64,000 nt of DNA from JAJPKK01 sp963800215 (GCA_963800215.1 CAWCZY010000004.1:62001-126000), one strand, 5' to 3'. Positions 34,068 through 43,614 are shown, counted from the stretch's first letter. The notes: generated by a model from the sequence alone, not told the origin. Translations and numbers: made by a program.

Positions 34068-35003
34068 CTACGCCGCAGCCTGCGAGTAAGCGTCCACCAA
34101 CATCCCCGCGAACAGGATCAGCCCGGCGTCGCGATTGGCCTTGAACAGCCGCAGGCACCGGTCGGGATCGTCGATGTCGAGGCGCGCGATCTGCCAGCCG
34201 AGGTGGCCGGCGAATGCCGCGAGCCCCAGCGCGAAGGCCGCACCGGCGCCGGCGAGAAGGCCGGACAGGCCTATCAGGGCGACGGCGAGGCCGTAGAAGA
34301 TCGCGAGCATCGGCCTGGTCCGCGGGCCGAACAGCAGCGCGGTCGATTTGATGCCGATCAGGGCGTCGTCCTCGCGGTCCTGGTGGGCGTAGATGGTGTC
34401 GTAGCCGATCACCCAGGCGATGGCGCCGGCATACAGCACGAACGCGGGCGCATCGAGCCGGCCGAACGCGGCCGCCCAGCCCATCAGCGCACCCCAGGAG
34501 AAGGCGAGGCCGAGGACGATCTGCGGCCAGTAGGTGATCCGCTTCATGAAGGGATAGACGACGACGATGCCCAGCGAGGCCACTCCGGCCGCGATGGCGA
34601 AGCGGTTGAACTGCAGCAGCACGACGAGGCCGGCCAGCGCCTGGGCCACCAGGAATACCGCCGCCTGGGCGACGCTGACCTGGCCGGACGGGATCGGCCG
34701 CGAACGGGTCCGTTCGACGCGGCCGTCGAGGTCGCGGTCGACGATGTCGTTCCAGGTGCAGCCGGCACCGCGCATCGCGAAGGCGCCGACGAAGAACAGC
34801 AGCAGATGCCATGGGCTTGGCAGCGGATCACGCGCCGCGATCGCAGCAAGGCCCGCGGACCACCAGCATGGGATGAGGAGCAGCCACGAGCCGATCGGGC
34901 GGTCGAGGCGGGCGAGCCGCAAGTAGGGACGCGACCACGCCGGAGCGGCACGGTCGACCCAGTTGCCGGTCGAGTCCGCGACGCGGCCGGCGCCGGCGCT
35001 CAT
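34068..35003 (-). CDS. ubiA: 4-hydroxybenzoate polyprenyltransferase
   Basis: 311 residues, clean frame. UbiA attaches the polyprenyl chain to 4-hydroxybenzoate in ubiquinone synthesis. Both Asp-rich Mg2+/diphosphate motifs are present: NDIVDRDLD (85-93) and YDTIYAHQDREDD (201-213). At least seven hydrophobic helices follow, for example IGSWLLLIPCWWSAGL and WHLLLFFVGAFAM. The RSRPIPSGQVS block after motif 1 is also typical. The start overlaps the stop of the upstream secreted-protein gene (ATGA), so they share a transcript. It ends at the family A repeat. Confidence 0.93.
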   Translation of the reverse strand: MSAGAGRVADSTGNWVDRAAPAWSRPYLRLARLDRPIGSWLLLIPCWWSAGLAAIAARDPLPSPWHLLLFFVGAFAMRGAGCTWNDIVDRDLDGRVERTRSRPIPSGQVSVAQAAVFLVAQALAGLVVLLQFNRFAIAAGVASLGIVVVYPFMKRITYWPQIVLGLAFSWGALMGWAAAFGRLDAPAFVLYAGAIAWVIGYDTIYAHQDREDDALIGIKSTALLFGPRTRPMLAIFYGLAVALIGLSGLLAGAGAAFALGLAAFAGHLGWQIARLDIDDPDRCLRLFKANRDAGLILFAGMLVDAYSQAAA

Positions 35004-35614
35004 CTTTGGATGGCGTTGCCGGTCAATGTGTCGAAGGTGTTGGCGCCGGTCTTTTTGGTTTCGAGCGGCAATCGGGCGGTACCCAGGGCATCGCTCAGGC
35101 TCGGAGCCATCACTGCGCCACCGGCAGGCCCGGCGGAACAGATCTTCTCCCGCGCCTGTTCGGTCCGCGCATGGACCTGTTTCAACTGGTTGACGATTTC
35201 CCCGGGGATGCCGCAGGTGGAGACGCCGGTTTCAGCGAATTTCAGCCATTTTCCTTCGGCCGCGGAATACGCCTGAACCATCTTGCACATCTCTTCGCGA
35301 GCCACCTTATGCTCGCTCGCATACTTGGCCGCCGCCCCCTTTTTCTGGACCTCGTCGCGCATCTTGCCGAATTCCACCACGCAGGGAGGTGGTTGGCCTC
35401 CTCCACCAAACGGCGCGCCCTGGGGCGGCGCAGCGCCCATCATCGGCGGCGGTGCGCCCATGGGGGCTCCCATCGGGGCCGGTGTCATGGCGGCCGGCGA
35501 TCCGGCGGTGCCGGACGGCGGCGCACTGCCGGGCCATGGCAAAGTCTGCGCCGCGGCCGGGAGGGCCGACGCAGCCACGAATGCCACAACGAGGGGAAGA
35601 TAGCCTGCCCTCAT
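35000..35614 (-). CDS. Conserved secreted protein of unknown function, Pro/Gly-rich N-terminal linker
   Basis: 204 residues starting MRAGYLPLVVAFVAASALPAAAQ, a Sec signal peptide cleaved after AAA-Q. A low-complexity region rich in Pro, Met, Gly and Ala (about 25-70) leads to a folded part with PCVVEFGKMRDEVQKKGAAA, HKVAREEMCKMVQAYSAAEG, FAETGVSTCGIPGEIVNQLK and VHARTEQAREKICS. Four cysteines in the mature domain suggest two disulfides in the periplasm. I recognise it only as a conserved hypothetical of Bradyrhizobium-type genomes. Its stop overlaps the ubiA start, although no functional link to ubiquinone is evident. Confidence 0.7.
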   Translation of the reverse strand: MRAGYLPLVVAFVAASALPAAAQTLPWPGSAPPSGTAGSPAAMTPAPMGAPMGAPPPMMGAAPPQGAPFGGGGQPPPCVVEFGKMRDEVQKKGAAAKYASEHKVAREEMCKMVQAYSAAEGKWLKFAETGVSTCGIPGEIVNQLKQVHARTEQAREKICSAGPAGGAVMAPSLSDALGTARLPLETKKTGANTFDTLTGNAIQR

Positions 35615-35797
35615 GATGCGGGATTCTCCATCCTCCAGTGATACGCCGCCTTGATACCGACGATTCGGTATAGAACTCGCTAACAGCGCTCGGATTTGGG
35701 CGATAAGGGGGCGAACGGAAGCCTCCCCCACCGGCTTCACGTTATCACTATACCTCAAGTTCCGGTGGCAGAAACAAGGCGCGCGGACGAAATCGCC

Positions 35798-36601
35798 ATG
35801 GCCCGTTACGATTTTCGCAGCCCCCGGCTTTATGTCGCAGCGCCGCTGCGGTCGGGCGCCGACGTGCCCCTGGAGGCCGCCCAGGGCCATTATCTCACCG
35901 GCGTTTTGCGTCTGCAGGCCGGCGAGGCCGTGTTGGCCTTCAACGGCGAGCACGGCGAATGGCGGTGCACGCTCGCCGCCGCCGGCAAGCGTACTGCGCT
36001 CCGCGTCGAGGATCAGGTGCGGCCGCAGGGCGCCGCCGGGCGACCTGCATTACCTGTTTGCGCCGCTCAAGCGGGCAAGGCTCGATTACATGGTCCAGAA
36101 GGCGGTCGAAATGGGCGTGTCCCGGCTGCAGCCGGTGATGACCCACCACACCCAGGCGGAACGGATCAATCTCGACCGCATGCACGCCAATGCCATCGAA
36201 GCGGCGGAGCAATGCGGCATCCTCGGCATCCCCGAAATCATGCCGCCGGTGGCCTTGCAGCGGGCGATCGCGGCGCTGGAGCCGGGGCGGCATCTCGTCT
36301 TTTGCGACGAGGATGCGCCGGGCGGCGACCCCGTGGCCGCGCTTCTGCGCGACCTGGAACAGGGCGGCTCGAGCGAGCGGGCAGCGCCACGGGCGTGCCG
36401 CTGGCGGTGCTGGTCGGTCCGGAGGGCGGATTTGACGAGGCGGAGCGCGCTTTCCTGCAGGCGCGGCCGCATACCTCGCGGATTGCGCTCGGGCCGCGCA
36501 TCCTGCGCGCCGATACCGCCGCGGTGGCGGCGCTCGCCATCGTGCAGGCGGTCGCCGGCGATTGGCGCAACGATCCGGAACCGCGTTCGGAGCCGAAATA
36601 A
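35798..36601 (+). CDS. rsmE: 16S rRNA (uracil1498-N3)-methyltransferase (two apparent frameshifts)
   Basis: It opens MARYDFRSPRLYVAAPLRSG, with GHYLTGVLRLQAGEAVLAFN in the PUA-like N-terminal domain. An extra base near 36035 leads to LHYLFAPLKRARLDYMVQKA (the K-A-x-E-M-G motif follows as VEMGVSRLQPV). A missing base near 36385 leads back to VPLAVLVGPEGGFDEAE and RIALGPRILRADTAAVAAL, the SPOUT knot and SAM-binding loop of RsmE. The two errors cancel, giving 267 residues. RsmE methylates U1498 in the decoding region of 16S rRNA. The ATG at 35798 is the first plausible start; upstream bases carry the promoter shared with the divergent secreted-protein gene. Confidence 0.87.
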   Translation: MARYDFRSPRLYVAAPLRSGADVPLEAAQGHYLTGVLRLQAGEAVLAFNGEHGEWRCTLAAAGKRTALRVEDQVRPQGAAGRPALPVCAAQAGKARLHGPEGGRNGRVPAAAGDDPPHPGGTDQSRPHARQCHRSGGAMRHPRHPRNHAAGGLAAGDRGAGAGAASRLLRRGCAGRRPRGRASARPGTGRLERAGSATGVPLAVLVGPEGGFDEAERAFLQARPHTSRIALGPRILRADTAAVAALAIVQAVAGDWRNDPEPRSEPK

Positions 36602-36742
36602 GCCCATGATTTCCAGGGAGCTTGGCGCGCTGCGTCGCGTGCGCAACAGCCCGCCATATTCAACCGCGCGCCATTTTCTTCCTTGACCCCGGCTGCCCTG
36701 CGCGCCACCGTTACCGCCGCGGGGCGGCAGGGGGATTTGTCG

Positions 36743-37204
36743 ATGCGTGGGGGTGTGTTTCCGTCGATCCTGGCGTCGTTGATGGCGGCCGTGACCCTGT
36801 CGTGGGCGCCGCCGGCCCGGTCGGCGAACATTTTCGAAAAGGAATTCTGGCTGTCAGGGCCGCTCTATTCGGCCAAGGTGCCGCTGTGCGAGGAGCATGG
36901 GCCGCTCAAGATGATCGAGCGCCGCTTCGGCACCAAGGAGGGAAAGTTCTGGAACTCCGACCTCAAGATCGTCGGATTCGAGCAGATCGAGGAGGTGGCG
37001 TGGCAGCCCTGGGCGCCCGGCACCATTCCGCGGCGGTTTTGCCGTGCGTCCGTGCTGGTCTCCGACGGCGTCCGGCGCCCGATGTATTACTCCATCACTG
37101 AGGATGGCGGGATGATCGGCATGAGCTACGGCGTCGAGTTTTGCGTCGTCGGGCTCGATAAGGAATGGTCCTATCAGCCGGCCTGCCTGCGGGCGAAGCC
37201 GTAG
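36743..37204 (+). CDS. Conserved secreted hypothetical protein
   Basis: 153 residues with an N-terminal signal, MRGGVFPSILASLMAAVTLS followed by WAPPARSAN. The mature part reads IFEKEFWLSGPLYSAKVPLC, GPLKMIERRFGTKEGKFWNS, IVGFEQIEEVAWQPWAPGTI, PRRFCRASVLVSDGVRRPMY and GMSYGVEFCVVGLDKEWSYQ. Four Cys residues probably form disulfides in the periplasm. An earlier in-frame ATG (36683) lacks a signal-like start and a ribosome site, so 36743, after GGCAGGGGG, is chosen. I recognise no domain with a known role. Between rsmE and an RNase T2 gene, same strand. Confidence 0.65.
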   Translation: MRGGVFPSILASLMAAVTLSWAPPARSANIFEKEFWLSGPLYSAKVPLCEEHGPLKMIERRFGTKEGKFWNSDLKIVGFEQIEEVAWQPWAPGTIPRRFCRASVLVSDGVRRPMYYSITEDGGMIGMSYGVEFCVVGLDKEWSYQPACLRAKP

Positions 37205-37318
37205 CGCGCAAGATCAGGCGCCAAGTCCGGAATCGGCTGGCAGTGCCGGCTGTTTTTGTTCTTGATGCGTTCGCGAAAAGCTCATAAGCATTCCCCAGTA
37301 CGCTTTTTTGGGGAAGCC

Positions 37319-37998
37319 ATGTCGTTCGTCGCCCGCCTGCTCGCCTGCCTCGTATTATTCGTGTTCCTCGGCGGCGTCGCAGGCGTCCGCGCCCAGGATC
37401 GCCGTCAGAACCAGCCCGGGCAATTCGATTTCTACGTCCTCTCGCTGTCATGGTCGCCGTCCTTCTGTGCCGCTAATGCCGAACGTTCGTTCCGGCGGCC
37501 GGATCCGCAATGCGGGCCGCGGCCGTTTTCGTTCGTCGTCCACGGGATGTGGCCGCAGTACGAACGGGGGTTTCCGGAATTCTGCCAGGTGCCGTCGCCG
37601 CGGCTCTATCGCAACATCGTCACGTCGATGCTCGACCTGATGCCGAGCCCGCGCTTGGTCTACCATGAGTGGGATCGCCACGGCACCTGCTCGGGCCTCT
37701 CCGCCAGCGCCTTTTTCGACACCGTGCGCAAGGCGCGCGCCGTGGTGAAAATTCCGCCCGCAATATATGGACCTGCAGTCGCCGCTGACCGTCACCCCCG
37801 ACCAGGTCGAGGACGCCTTCGTTGCCGCCAATCCGGGGCTCACGCGGGAGGGCATCGCCGTCACCTGCGGCGGCCGGCGGCTCGACGAGGTCCAGGATCT
37901 GCCTGTCGCGGGATCTCCAGTTCCGCGGCTGTCCGGAGACGGACCGCCGCTCCTGCCGGCGCGACCGGCTGGTCATGCCGCCGGTGCGCGGCGGCTGA
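37319..37998 (+). CDS. Secreted ribonuclease T2 family protein (two apparent frameshifts)
   Basis: A signal peptide (MSFVARLLACLVLFVFLGGV, AGVRAQ) is followed by QFDFYVLSLSWSPSFC. The two active-site segments are intact: CAS I in FSFVVHGMWPQYERG and CAS II in VYHEWDRHGTCSG, each with its catalytic His. Extra bases near 37759 and 37892 change frame; the tail then reads ICLSRDLQFRGCPETDRRSC and ends VMPPVRGG at 37998. Corrected length is about 225 residues. RNase T2 enzymes cut single-stranded RNA through 2',3'-cyclic intermediates; a periplasmic RNA-scavenging role is the usual inference. Confidence 0.84.
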
Positions 37999-38040
37999 CC
38001 GGGCGGCTCGTGCGCTGCCGAACGAGCGCCGCGACGCGCC

Positions 38041-38894
38041 ATGAACTACCGTCACGCCTTTCACGCCGGCAGCTTCGCCGACGTGTTCAAGCACGCGATC
38101 CTCACCCGCGTGCTCGTGCATTTGCGCGGGAAGACGGCGCCGTTCCGGGTGATCGACATCCATGCCGGCGCCGGCCTCTACGATCTCGCATCCGAAGAAG
38201 CCGGGCGCACCGGCGAATGGCGCGACGGCATCGGCCGCCTGTTCGACGCCGCGCTGCCGGCCGCCCGCCGGCGCGCTGCTCGCGCCCTATCTCGCCGCGG
38301 TGCGGTCGTTCAATCCGGACGGCGTGCTTCGCCACTATCCGGGCTCGCCGCTGCTCGTGGCGCGTCTCCTGCGGCCCCAGGATCGCCTCGATCGCCTGCG
38401 AGATCGCGCCGGCCGCCGCGGCGGCGCTGGCCCATCGCCTGCGCGCGATCCGGCAGGCCAAGGCGATCGAGATCGACGGCTGGATGGCGCTCAAGGCCTA
38501 TGTCCCGCCGAACGAACGCCGCGGCCTCGTCGTCCTCGACCCGCCCTACGAGCAGCCCGACGATTTCGCCCGCCTCGCCGCCGGCCTCGCGGCGGCGTTC
38601 CGCAAATGGCCGACCGGCATTTACCTGGCGTGGTACCCGATCAAGGGCCGCGACGGCGCCCGACGCGCCTCGCCCGGGCGGTGCGGCGCGGCGGCATCGA
38701 AAAGGCGCTTCGCCTCGAAATGACGGTCGCCGCGCCCGATCGCCGACGGCCGCCTCGCCGGTTGCGGCCTCATCATCGTCAATCCGCCGTGGCGGCTGCA
38801 ATCCGAAGCCGAAATCGTGCTCGGCGCACTGAGCGAGTTGCTCGCGCGCGGCGAGCCCCGCGTCGTCGTCGATTGGCTCACTCCGCGAGAGTGA
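38041..38894 (+). CDS. rlmJ: 23S rRNA (adenine2030-N6)-methyltransferase (four apparent frameshifts)
   Basis: MNYRHAFHAGSFADVFKHAI is the unmistakable RlmJ start. Successive frames then give IDIHAGAGLYDLASEEAGRT, LLAPYLAAVRSFNPDGVLRH, YPGSPLLVARLLRPQDRL, AIEIDGWMALKAYVPPNERR and GLVVLDPPYEQPDDFARLAA (catalytic DPPY), RAVRRGGIEKALRLEMTVA and finally GCGLIIVNPPWRLQSEAEIV, ending at 38894. Extra bases lie near 38265, 38400 and 38735 and one base is missing near 38660. Corrected length is about 284 residues. RlmJ makes m6A2030 in the large-subunit rRNA. It follows the RNase T2 stop by 42 bases. Confidence 0.86.
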
Positions 38895-38928
38895 ACTTCA
38901 CTGCGAACGGACCACTTGAGGGGGCTTG

Positions 38929-38947
38929 AGGGGGCAGTCCCCCTTTT
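38929..38947 (+). terminator. Intrinsic terminator after rlmJ
   Basis: GGGGG-CAGT-CCCCC (38930-38943) with an outer A-T pair is followed directly by TTTT (38944-38947), a standard rho-independent terminator 35 bases after the rlmJ stop. Confidence 0.7.
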
Positions 38948-39140
38948 CAGTCGCCATACGTGTGTTACTCTGTCGCGGGGCTCTGACGTTCGACTCCCGT
39001 TGCAGCGGGGAGGGCCTCCCTGGAGGTCGTGGAGTGACCGAGGCCGGTTGGCCGACGCCTTTTCCTGTCTGCGAATGTCCGGCCCGGCCGTCGCGCCGTG
39101 GGGCCGGCGGCGGGCAAACCACGGGGAGAGGAGTTTCCCG

Positions 39141-39353
39141 ATGGCGATGACCGGTACAGTCAAATTCTTCAACGGCGAACGCGGATACGGGTTTATCAAG
39201 CCGGATGACGGAGGACGCGATGTCTTCGTCCATATCACCGCCGTCGAGCAGGCGGGGCTGAAGGTCCTGAACGAAGGCCAGCGGATCACCTTCGAGGTCG
39301 AGCCCGACAAGAAAGGCAAAGGGCCGAAGGCGGTGAATCTCGTGGTGTCCTGA
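39141..39353 (+). CDS. cspA: Cold-shock-domain protein (CspA family)
   Basis: 70 residues: MAMTGTVKFFNGERGYGFIK, then DVFVHITAVEQAGLKVLNEG and ITFEVEPDKKGKGPKAVNLV. RNP1 (RGYGFIKP) and RNP2 (VFVHI) are intact, so it should bind single-stranded RNA or DNA as a five-stranded OB barrel and melt RNA secondary structure in the cold or at growth resumption. A very strong GGGGAGAGGAG ribosome site precedes it. The long GC-rich leader (38948-39140), which holds no reading frame I can support, could be the structured 5' UTR typical of csp mRNAs. Confidence 0.92.
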   Translation: MAMTGTVKFFNGERGYGFIKPDDGGRDVFVHITAVEQAGLKVLNEGQRITFEVEPDKKGKGPKAVNLVVS

Positions 39354-39474
39354 CGCCGGCGCGGGGGCTTCAGCCCTGGATTGATCTTGCGGGTCGGAAC
39401 GTCTGTGCGGATGGCGCGGGTTGCCCGTCTTATCGCGCTTTCTGGTACAGGCGCTTTTGCGGCCGAGCCGCCGG

Positions 39475-40155
39475 TCAGAAGCGGAAGTTGACGCCGGCGC
39501 GCACGATATTGGTGGTGAAATCGACGTGTTGCCGCAAGGGGAAGCCGCAGGCGCCACCGCAGGAGGTGTTGCCGAGATCGACGTAAAGATATTCGATCTT
39601 CGCCGTCCAGTTGGCCGCCAGCGCGAATTCGAGGCCGCCGCCGACCGTCCATCCGGCATTGGTCTGGTTTATCCCGGTCGTGAACGGTGTGGTGGTGTGA
39701 ATGTTGCCGACCGCCAGGCCGCCGGTGAGGTAGGGCATCCAGCGGTCGATGGCGTAGCCGACCCGGCCGCGTGCGGTGGAGAGGAAATTGTTGCTGGTGG
39801 TGCAGACGTTCGCCGCGCAGCCGGTGGCGCCGTTCACGAAGCTGTTGCCACGGATGTCGGTCCAGTCCACGTCGCCTTCGAGGCCGTAAACGAACTGCCC
39901 GAACTGCCAGTTGTAGCCGACCTGGCCGCCGAACAATCCGCCCGACGTGCCGAAGCTCGAGCCGAGCGCGCTCCAATTGGTGTTGCCCCAGCCATAGCCG
40001 CCGTTCGCACCCATGTACAAGCCGGTCCAGTTGTAGACCGGCGGGTAGTAGACCGCCGTCTTGTACACAGGACGCTGAAGATCGGCTGCCGACAGCGGAC
40101 CGGTCAATCCCGCCAGGGCCAGAAGGCCCGCGGTCGCGAACAGGAAACGCCTCAT
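39475..40155 (-). CDS. Outer-membrane beta-barrel protein (Omp25/Omp31-like, OmpA-type barrel)
   Basis: 226 residues starting MRRFLFATAGLLALAGLTGP with a signal peptide ending LSAAD. The mature protein opens YNWTGLYMGANGGYGWGNTN, the common first strand of rhizobial Omp25/Omp31 proteins, continues with alternating strands such as GLFGGQVGYNWQFGQFVYGL and WTVGGGLEFALAANWTAKIE, YLYVDLG, and ends IVRAGVNFRF with the C-terminal Phe needed for Bam assembly. Four cysteines (CAANVC, TSCGGAC) are unusual for such barrels and may form loop disulfides. The ATG at 40155 follows a GGAG; a GTG at 40164 is an alternative start. The gene has an AT-rich upstream region. Confidence 0.85.
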   Translation of the reverse strand: MRRFLFATAGLLALAGLTGPLSAADLQRPVYKTAVYYPPVYNWTGLYMGANGGYGWGNTNWSALGSSFGTSGGLFGGQVGYNWQFGQFVYGLEGDVDWTDIRGNSFVNGATGCAANVCTTSNNFLSTARGRVGYAIDRWMPYLTGGLAVGNIHTTTPFTTGINQTNAGWTVGGGLEFALAANWTAKIEYLYVDLGNTSCGGACGFPLRQHVDFTTNIVRAGVNFRF

Positions 40156-40618
40156 GATCTTCACTCCAGTTCAGGGATGTTGGCTGCAAATTATTTCAAT
40201 ATCGAGATATGTCTAGTGAAGATTTTGCAGTCACCATTTCACAATAAATTTCATGGTTTATGAAGAGTGTATTTTGGTTTATCTACGCATTATTGCGGAT
40301 CAATACACCATTTTACTGCCATAATTCGATAATTATTACTTAATACATGTCCGGGCCAAACGGGTTCCGCGGTCGCCCGGTCCATCCCGTCAATACGGAC
40401 CCGCGAAGTTCGCCGCACCGAAATCTCGAAATTCAAGCTTCTGAGTTTATCACAACCTTCAGGTTAATCGGTTCTCAACACGGAACGCTGGGACAAGTTA
40501 AGGATAAGCAATCGTATACTTTGCTCGCGGCCTCGATTATCCTTGCCGAAGACCAGCGGGCCAGACCCGGCCGACGCCGGCTTGCCGATGGCGCGCAACT
40601 CGTGCGAATCCACTGAGG
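40156..40618. other. AT-rich intergenic region between the Omp gene and the SDR gene
   Basis: About 463 bases without a supported gene. Bases 40180-40350 are strikingly AT-rich for this genome (for example ATAATTCGATAATTATTACT near 40320), whereas 40360-40420 returns to GC-rich. The region must contain the Omp promoter (minus strand), and several TATAAT-like and TTATTA-like hexamers are possible, too many to choose from. A short reading frame at 40347-40616 has no ribosome site and no family resemblance. Confidence 0.5.
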
Positions 40619-41400
40619 ATGGTATCCGATCCCCCCTTGCCGGCCCCGACCGCCCTCGTCACCGGAGGAGCGCAGCGGATCGGCCGCGCCATCGTGCTGG
40701 CGCTCGCCCGCAGCGGCTATGCGGTGGCCGTGCATGCGCACCGTTCGCTTGCGGCGGCTGGAGAGCTGTGCGCCGGGATCGTGGCGGCGGGCGGAACCGC
40801 GGCGGCGGTCGCCTGCGATCTCGGCGACCACGGCGCAGTCATCGATCTCGTGCCCGCCGCCGCGGCTGCGGTCGGCCCGCTGACGCTGCTCGTCAATAAT
40901 GCGAGCGTATTCGAGCCGGACGGGATCGGGGCCCTCGACCGTGCCCGCTTCGACCGCCATTACGCCGTCAACCTGCGTGCGCCGGTGTTCCTGGCCGAAG
41001 CCTTCGCCGCCCAGGTTGCCGCCCATCTCCCGGCGGGGGCGAATGCCTCGATCGTCAACCTGCTCGACCAGCGGGTCTACAAGCCGACCCCGCGCTACCT
41101 ATCTTATGGGCTCGCCAAGAGCGCACTTCATGCCGCGACCACGACGCTTGCCCAGGCGCTGGCGCCGCGGGTGCGGGTCAACGCCGTGGCGCCCGGGCCG
41201 GCATTGCCGAATTCGCGCCAGGACGCCGAGACATTCGCGCGCCTGTGCAGCGCCATGCCGCTCGGTCACGGGCCCACGCCGGAGGAGATCGCCGACGCCG
41301 TGCTGTTCCTCGCCGCCGCCACAGCATCACCGGGCAGACCATTACGGTGGACGGCGGCCAGCATTTGAGCTGGCAGGCCGATCCCGCCAATGTCGACTAG
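40619..41400 (+). CDS. SDR family oxidoreductase, FolM/pteridine reductase-like (one apparent frameshift)
   Basis: A Rossmann-fold short-chain dehydrogenase: TALVTGGAQRIGRAIVLALA (the TGxxxRIG form, with Arg for NADPH, is typical of FolM/PTR1), then LVNNASVFEPDGIGAL, SIVNLLDQRVYKPTPRYLSY and GLAKSAL (catalytic Tyr and Lys), and VRVNAVAPGPALP. A base is missing near 41320; with it the end reads HSITGQTITVDGGQHLSWQA and stops at 41400, the usual NG/DGGQ tail. About 260 residues. FolM reduces dihydromonapterin or dihydrofolate. It precedes uvrC on the same strand. Another SDR substrate cannot be excluded. Confidence 0.78.
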
Positions 41401-41422
41401 CGACAGCCCTGCAAGACCTGAC

Positions 41423-41521
41423 ATGCAGAAGAAGAACATCGACCCCGAAATCGAGCTCAAGGACGACGACGAGGAAGCCTCGCTGCCGGAACTGCCGGAG
41501 CTCCCGGATGTGACCGGCTGA
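41423..41521 (+). CDS. Short acidic ORF, probably the N-terminal extension of UvrC
   Basis: ATG at 41423 opens 32 codons: MQKKNIDPEIELKDDDEEAS followed by LPELPELPDVTG and a stop at 41521. Removing one base near the end (GTGACCGG) fuses it in frame to PAEPGMEIDWLPGTGTG, the start of the UvrC reading at 41529. Rhizobial UvrC proteins have a variable acidic N-terminal extension of this kind, and one extra base is the commonest defect in this region. If it is instead an independent small protein, it has no recognised family. Confidence 0.45.
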   Translation: MQKKNIDPEIELKDDDEEASLPELPELPDVTG

Positions 41522-41528
41522 GCCCGGG

Positions 41529-43531
41529 ATGGAGATCGATTGGCTGCCCGGCACCGGCACCGGGCGCAACATCATCGCCGAGTTCGCGCGCCACGCCCCC
41601 TCGGCGCCCGGCGTCTACCGCATGACCGGTGCCGGCGGCGAAGTGCTCTATGTCGGCAAGGCCAAGAACCTCAAGAAGCGCATCCTGGCCTATGCACGGC
41701 CGACCGGCCATGTGTCGCGCATCGCGCGCATGGTGGCGGCGACGTCGGCCATCGAGTTCGTCTCCACCGCGACCGAGACCGAAGCGCTGCTGCTGGAAGC
41801 CAACCTGATCAAGCGGTTGCGGCCGCGCTTCAACGTGCTGCTGCGCGACGACAAGTCGTTTCCCTATATCCTCATCACCGCGGGCGAGCGGCCGCCCCAG
41901 ATCTGCAAGCACCGCGGCGCGCGCAACCGCGACGGCGACTATTTCGGGCCGTTCGCCGCCGTCAATGCGGTCAACCGCACCATCACCGCGCTGGAGCGCG
42001 CGTTCCTGATCCGCTCCTGCTCCGACACCGTGTTCGAGAGCCGTACCCGGCCATGCCTGCTGTTCCAGATCAAGCGCTGCTCGGCGCCCTGCACCGGCGA
42101 GATCTCCAGGCCGGACTATGACGAGCTGGTGCGCGAGGCCAAGACCTTCCTGTCGCGGCAAGAGCCGGGCGGTGAAGGAAGAACTCGCGCAGCGAAATGG
42201 ACCGCGCCGCCGAGGCGCTCGATTTCGAGCGCGCCGCCGCGCTGCGCGACCGGCTCGCCGCGCTGTCCGCCGTGCAGGCGCGCCAGGGCATCAATCCCCG
42301 CGGCGTCGAGGAGGCCGATGTCTTCGCCATCCACCAGGACGGCGGCTTCAATTGCATCGAGGTGTTCTTCTTCCGCACCGGGCAGAACTGGGGCAACCGC
42401 GCCTATTTTCCGCGCGCCGACCGCACGCTGGCGCCGGAGGAGGTGCTGGGCGCCTTCCTCGCCCAGTTCTACGACGACAAGCCGTGTCCGCGGCTGATCC
42501 TGCTGTCGCACGAGACCGAGGACTGCCGGCTGCTGGCGGAAGCGCTGTCGATCAAGAGCGGGCACAAGGTCGAGATCTCGGTGCCGCAGCGCGGCGAGAA
42601 GCGCGACCTGATCGAGCATGCGCTGGCCAATGCGCGCGAGGCGCTGGGCCGCAAGCTGGCGGAGGCGGCCTCGCAGCAGCGGCTCCTGGCCGCGCTGGCG
42701 TCGAGCTTCGGGCTGGCGCAGCCGCCGCGGCGGATCGAGGTCTACGACAACAGCCACATCCAGGGCACCAACGCGGTCGGCGCCATGATCGTCGCGGGGC
42801 CGGAGGGCCTGCGCAAGAACCAGTACCGCAAGTTCAACATCAGGTCGGCGGAACTGACGCCGGGCGACGACTTCGGGATGATGCGCGAGGTGCTGCAGCG
42901 GCGGTTCAAGCGCCTGCTGAGCGAAGCGCCGCGCCCCGGCGCCGCGGCCGTGCAAACCCCGGAGCAAGCTGCCGATGCAACCGCTCCCGAATCGCCGGGT
43001 CCGGACCAGGGGGCGCCGGGGGAGGGCGCGGCGGAGGCCGCCGTCGAGCCGCCGCCGCCGGAGCGCGACGACATCGCTTGGCCCGACCTCGTCCTCATCG
43101 ACGGCGGGGCCGGGCAGCTCAACGCGGCGCGCGACACGCTGGCGGCGCTGGGCATCACCGATGTCGCCATGGCCGCCATCGCCAAGGGCCCCGACCGCGA
43201 TGCCGGCCGCGAGACCTTCCACATGCCGGGCCGGCCGCCGTTCAAGCTGCCGCCGCGCGATCCCGTGCTCTATTTCGTCGAGCGCCTGCGCGACGAGGCC
43301 CACCGCTTCGCCATCGGCTCACACCGCCAGCGGCGCAGCCGCGACATCCGCGAGGCCGGCCTGCAGGAGATCGCCGGCATCGGCCCGACCCGCAAACGCG
43401 CCTTGCTGCGCCATTTCGGCACCCTCAAGGCGATCGAACGGGCCTCGGTCGCCGATCTGCGCGAGGTTCCCGGCATCAGCGACGAGACTGCACGACGGAT
43501 TTATGACTTTTTCCACGACCCTGCGCATTGA
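41529..43531 (+). CDS. uvrC: Excinuclease ABC subunit C (two apparent frameshifts)
   Basis: UvrC makes both incisions in nucleotide-excision repair. The N-terminal GIY-YIG domain is SAPGVYRMTGAGGEVLYVGK, AKNLKKRILAYARPTGHVSR. After extra bases near 42165 and 42190 the UVR segment reads MDRAAEALDFERAAALRDRL, and the C-terminal nuclease domain follows: PRRIEVYDNSHIQGTNAVGA, DFGMMREVLQRRFKRL, PDLVLIDGGAGQLNAARDTL. The end is a double helix-hairpin-helix: LQEIAGIGPTRKRALLRHFG and LREVPGISDETARRIYDFF. A Pro/Glu-rich insert (about 42930-43070) is normal for this group. The true start may be 41423 (see the preceding entry). The stop overlaps the next reading frame by four bases. Confidence 0.9.
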
Positions 43532-43614
43532 TGAGGCAGTTTATTGAGGATGCCGGAAAAATTCCTTGCCGCGGAGGGCTGTTGCCGGACGCTGCGCGAG
43601 TCTATGTTGATTTC

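Noticed and set aside
40347..40616. An 89-codon reading frame upstream of the SDR gene
   Set aside because: No ribosome site, no recognisable family, composition changes abruptly within it, and it covers the SDR promoter region.
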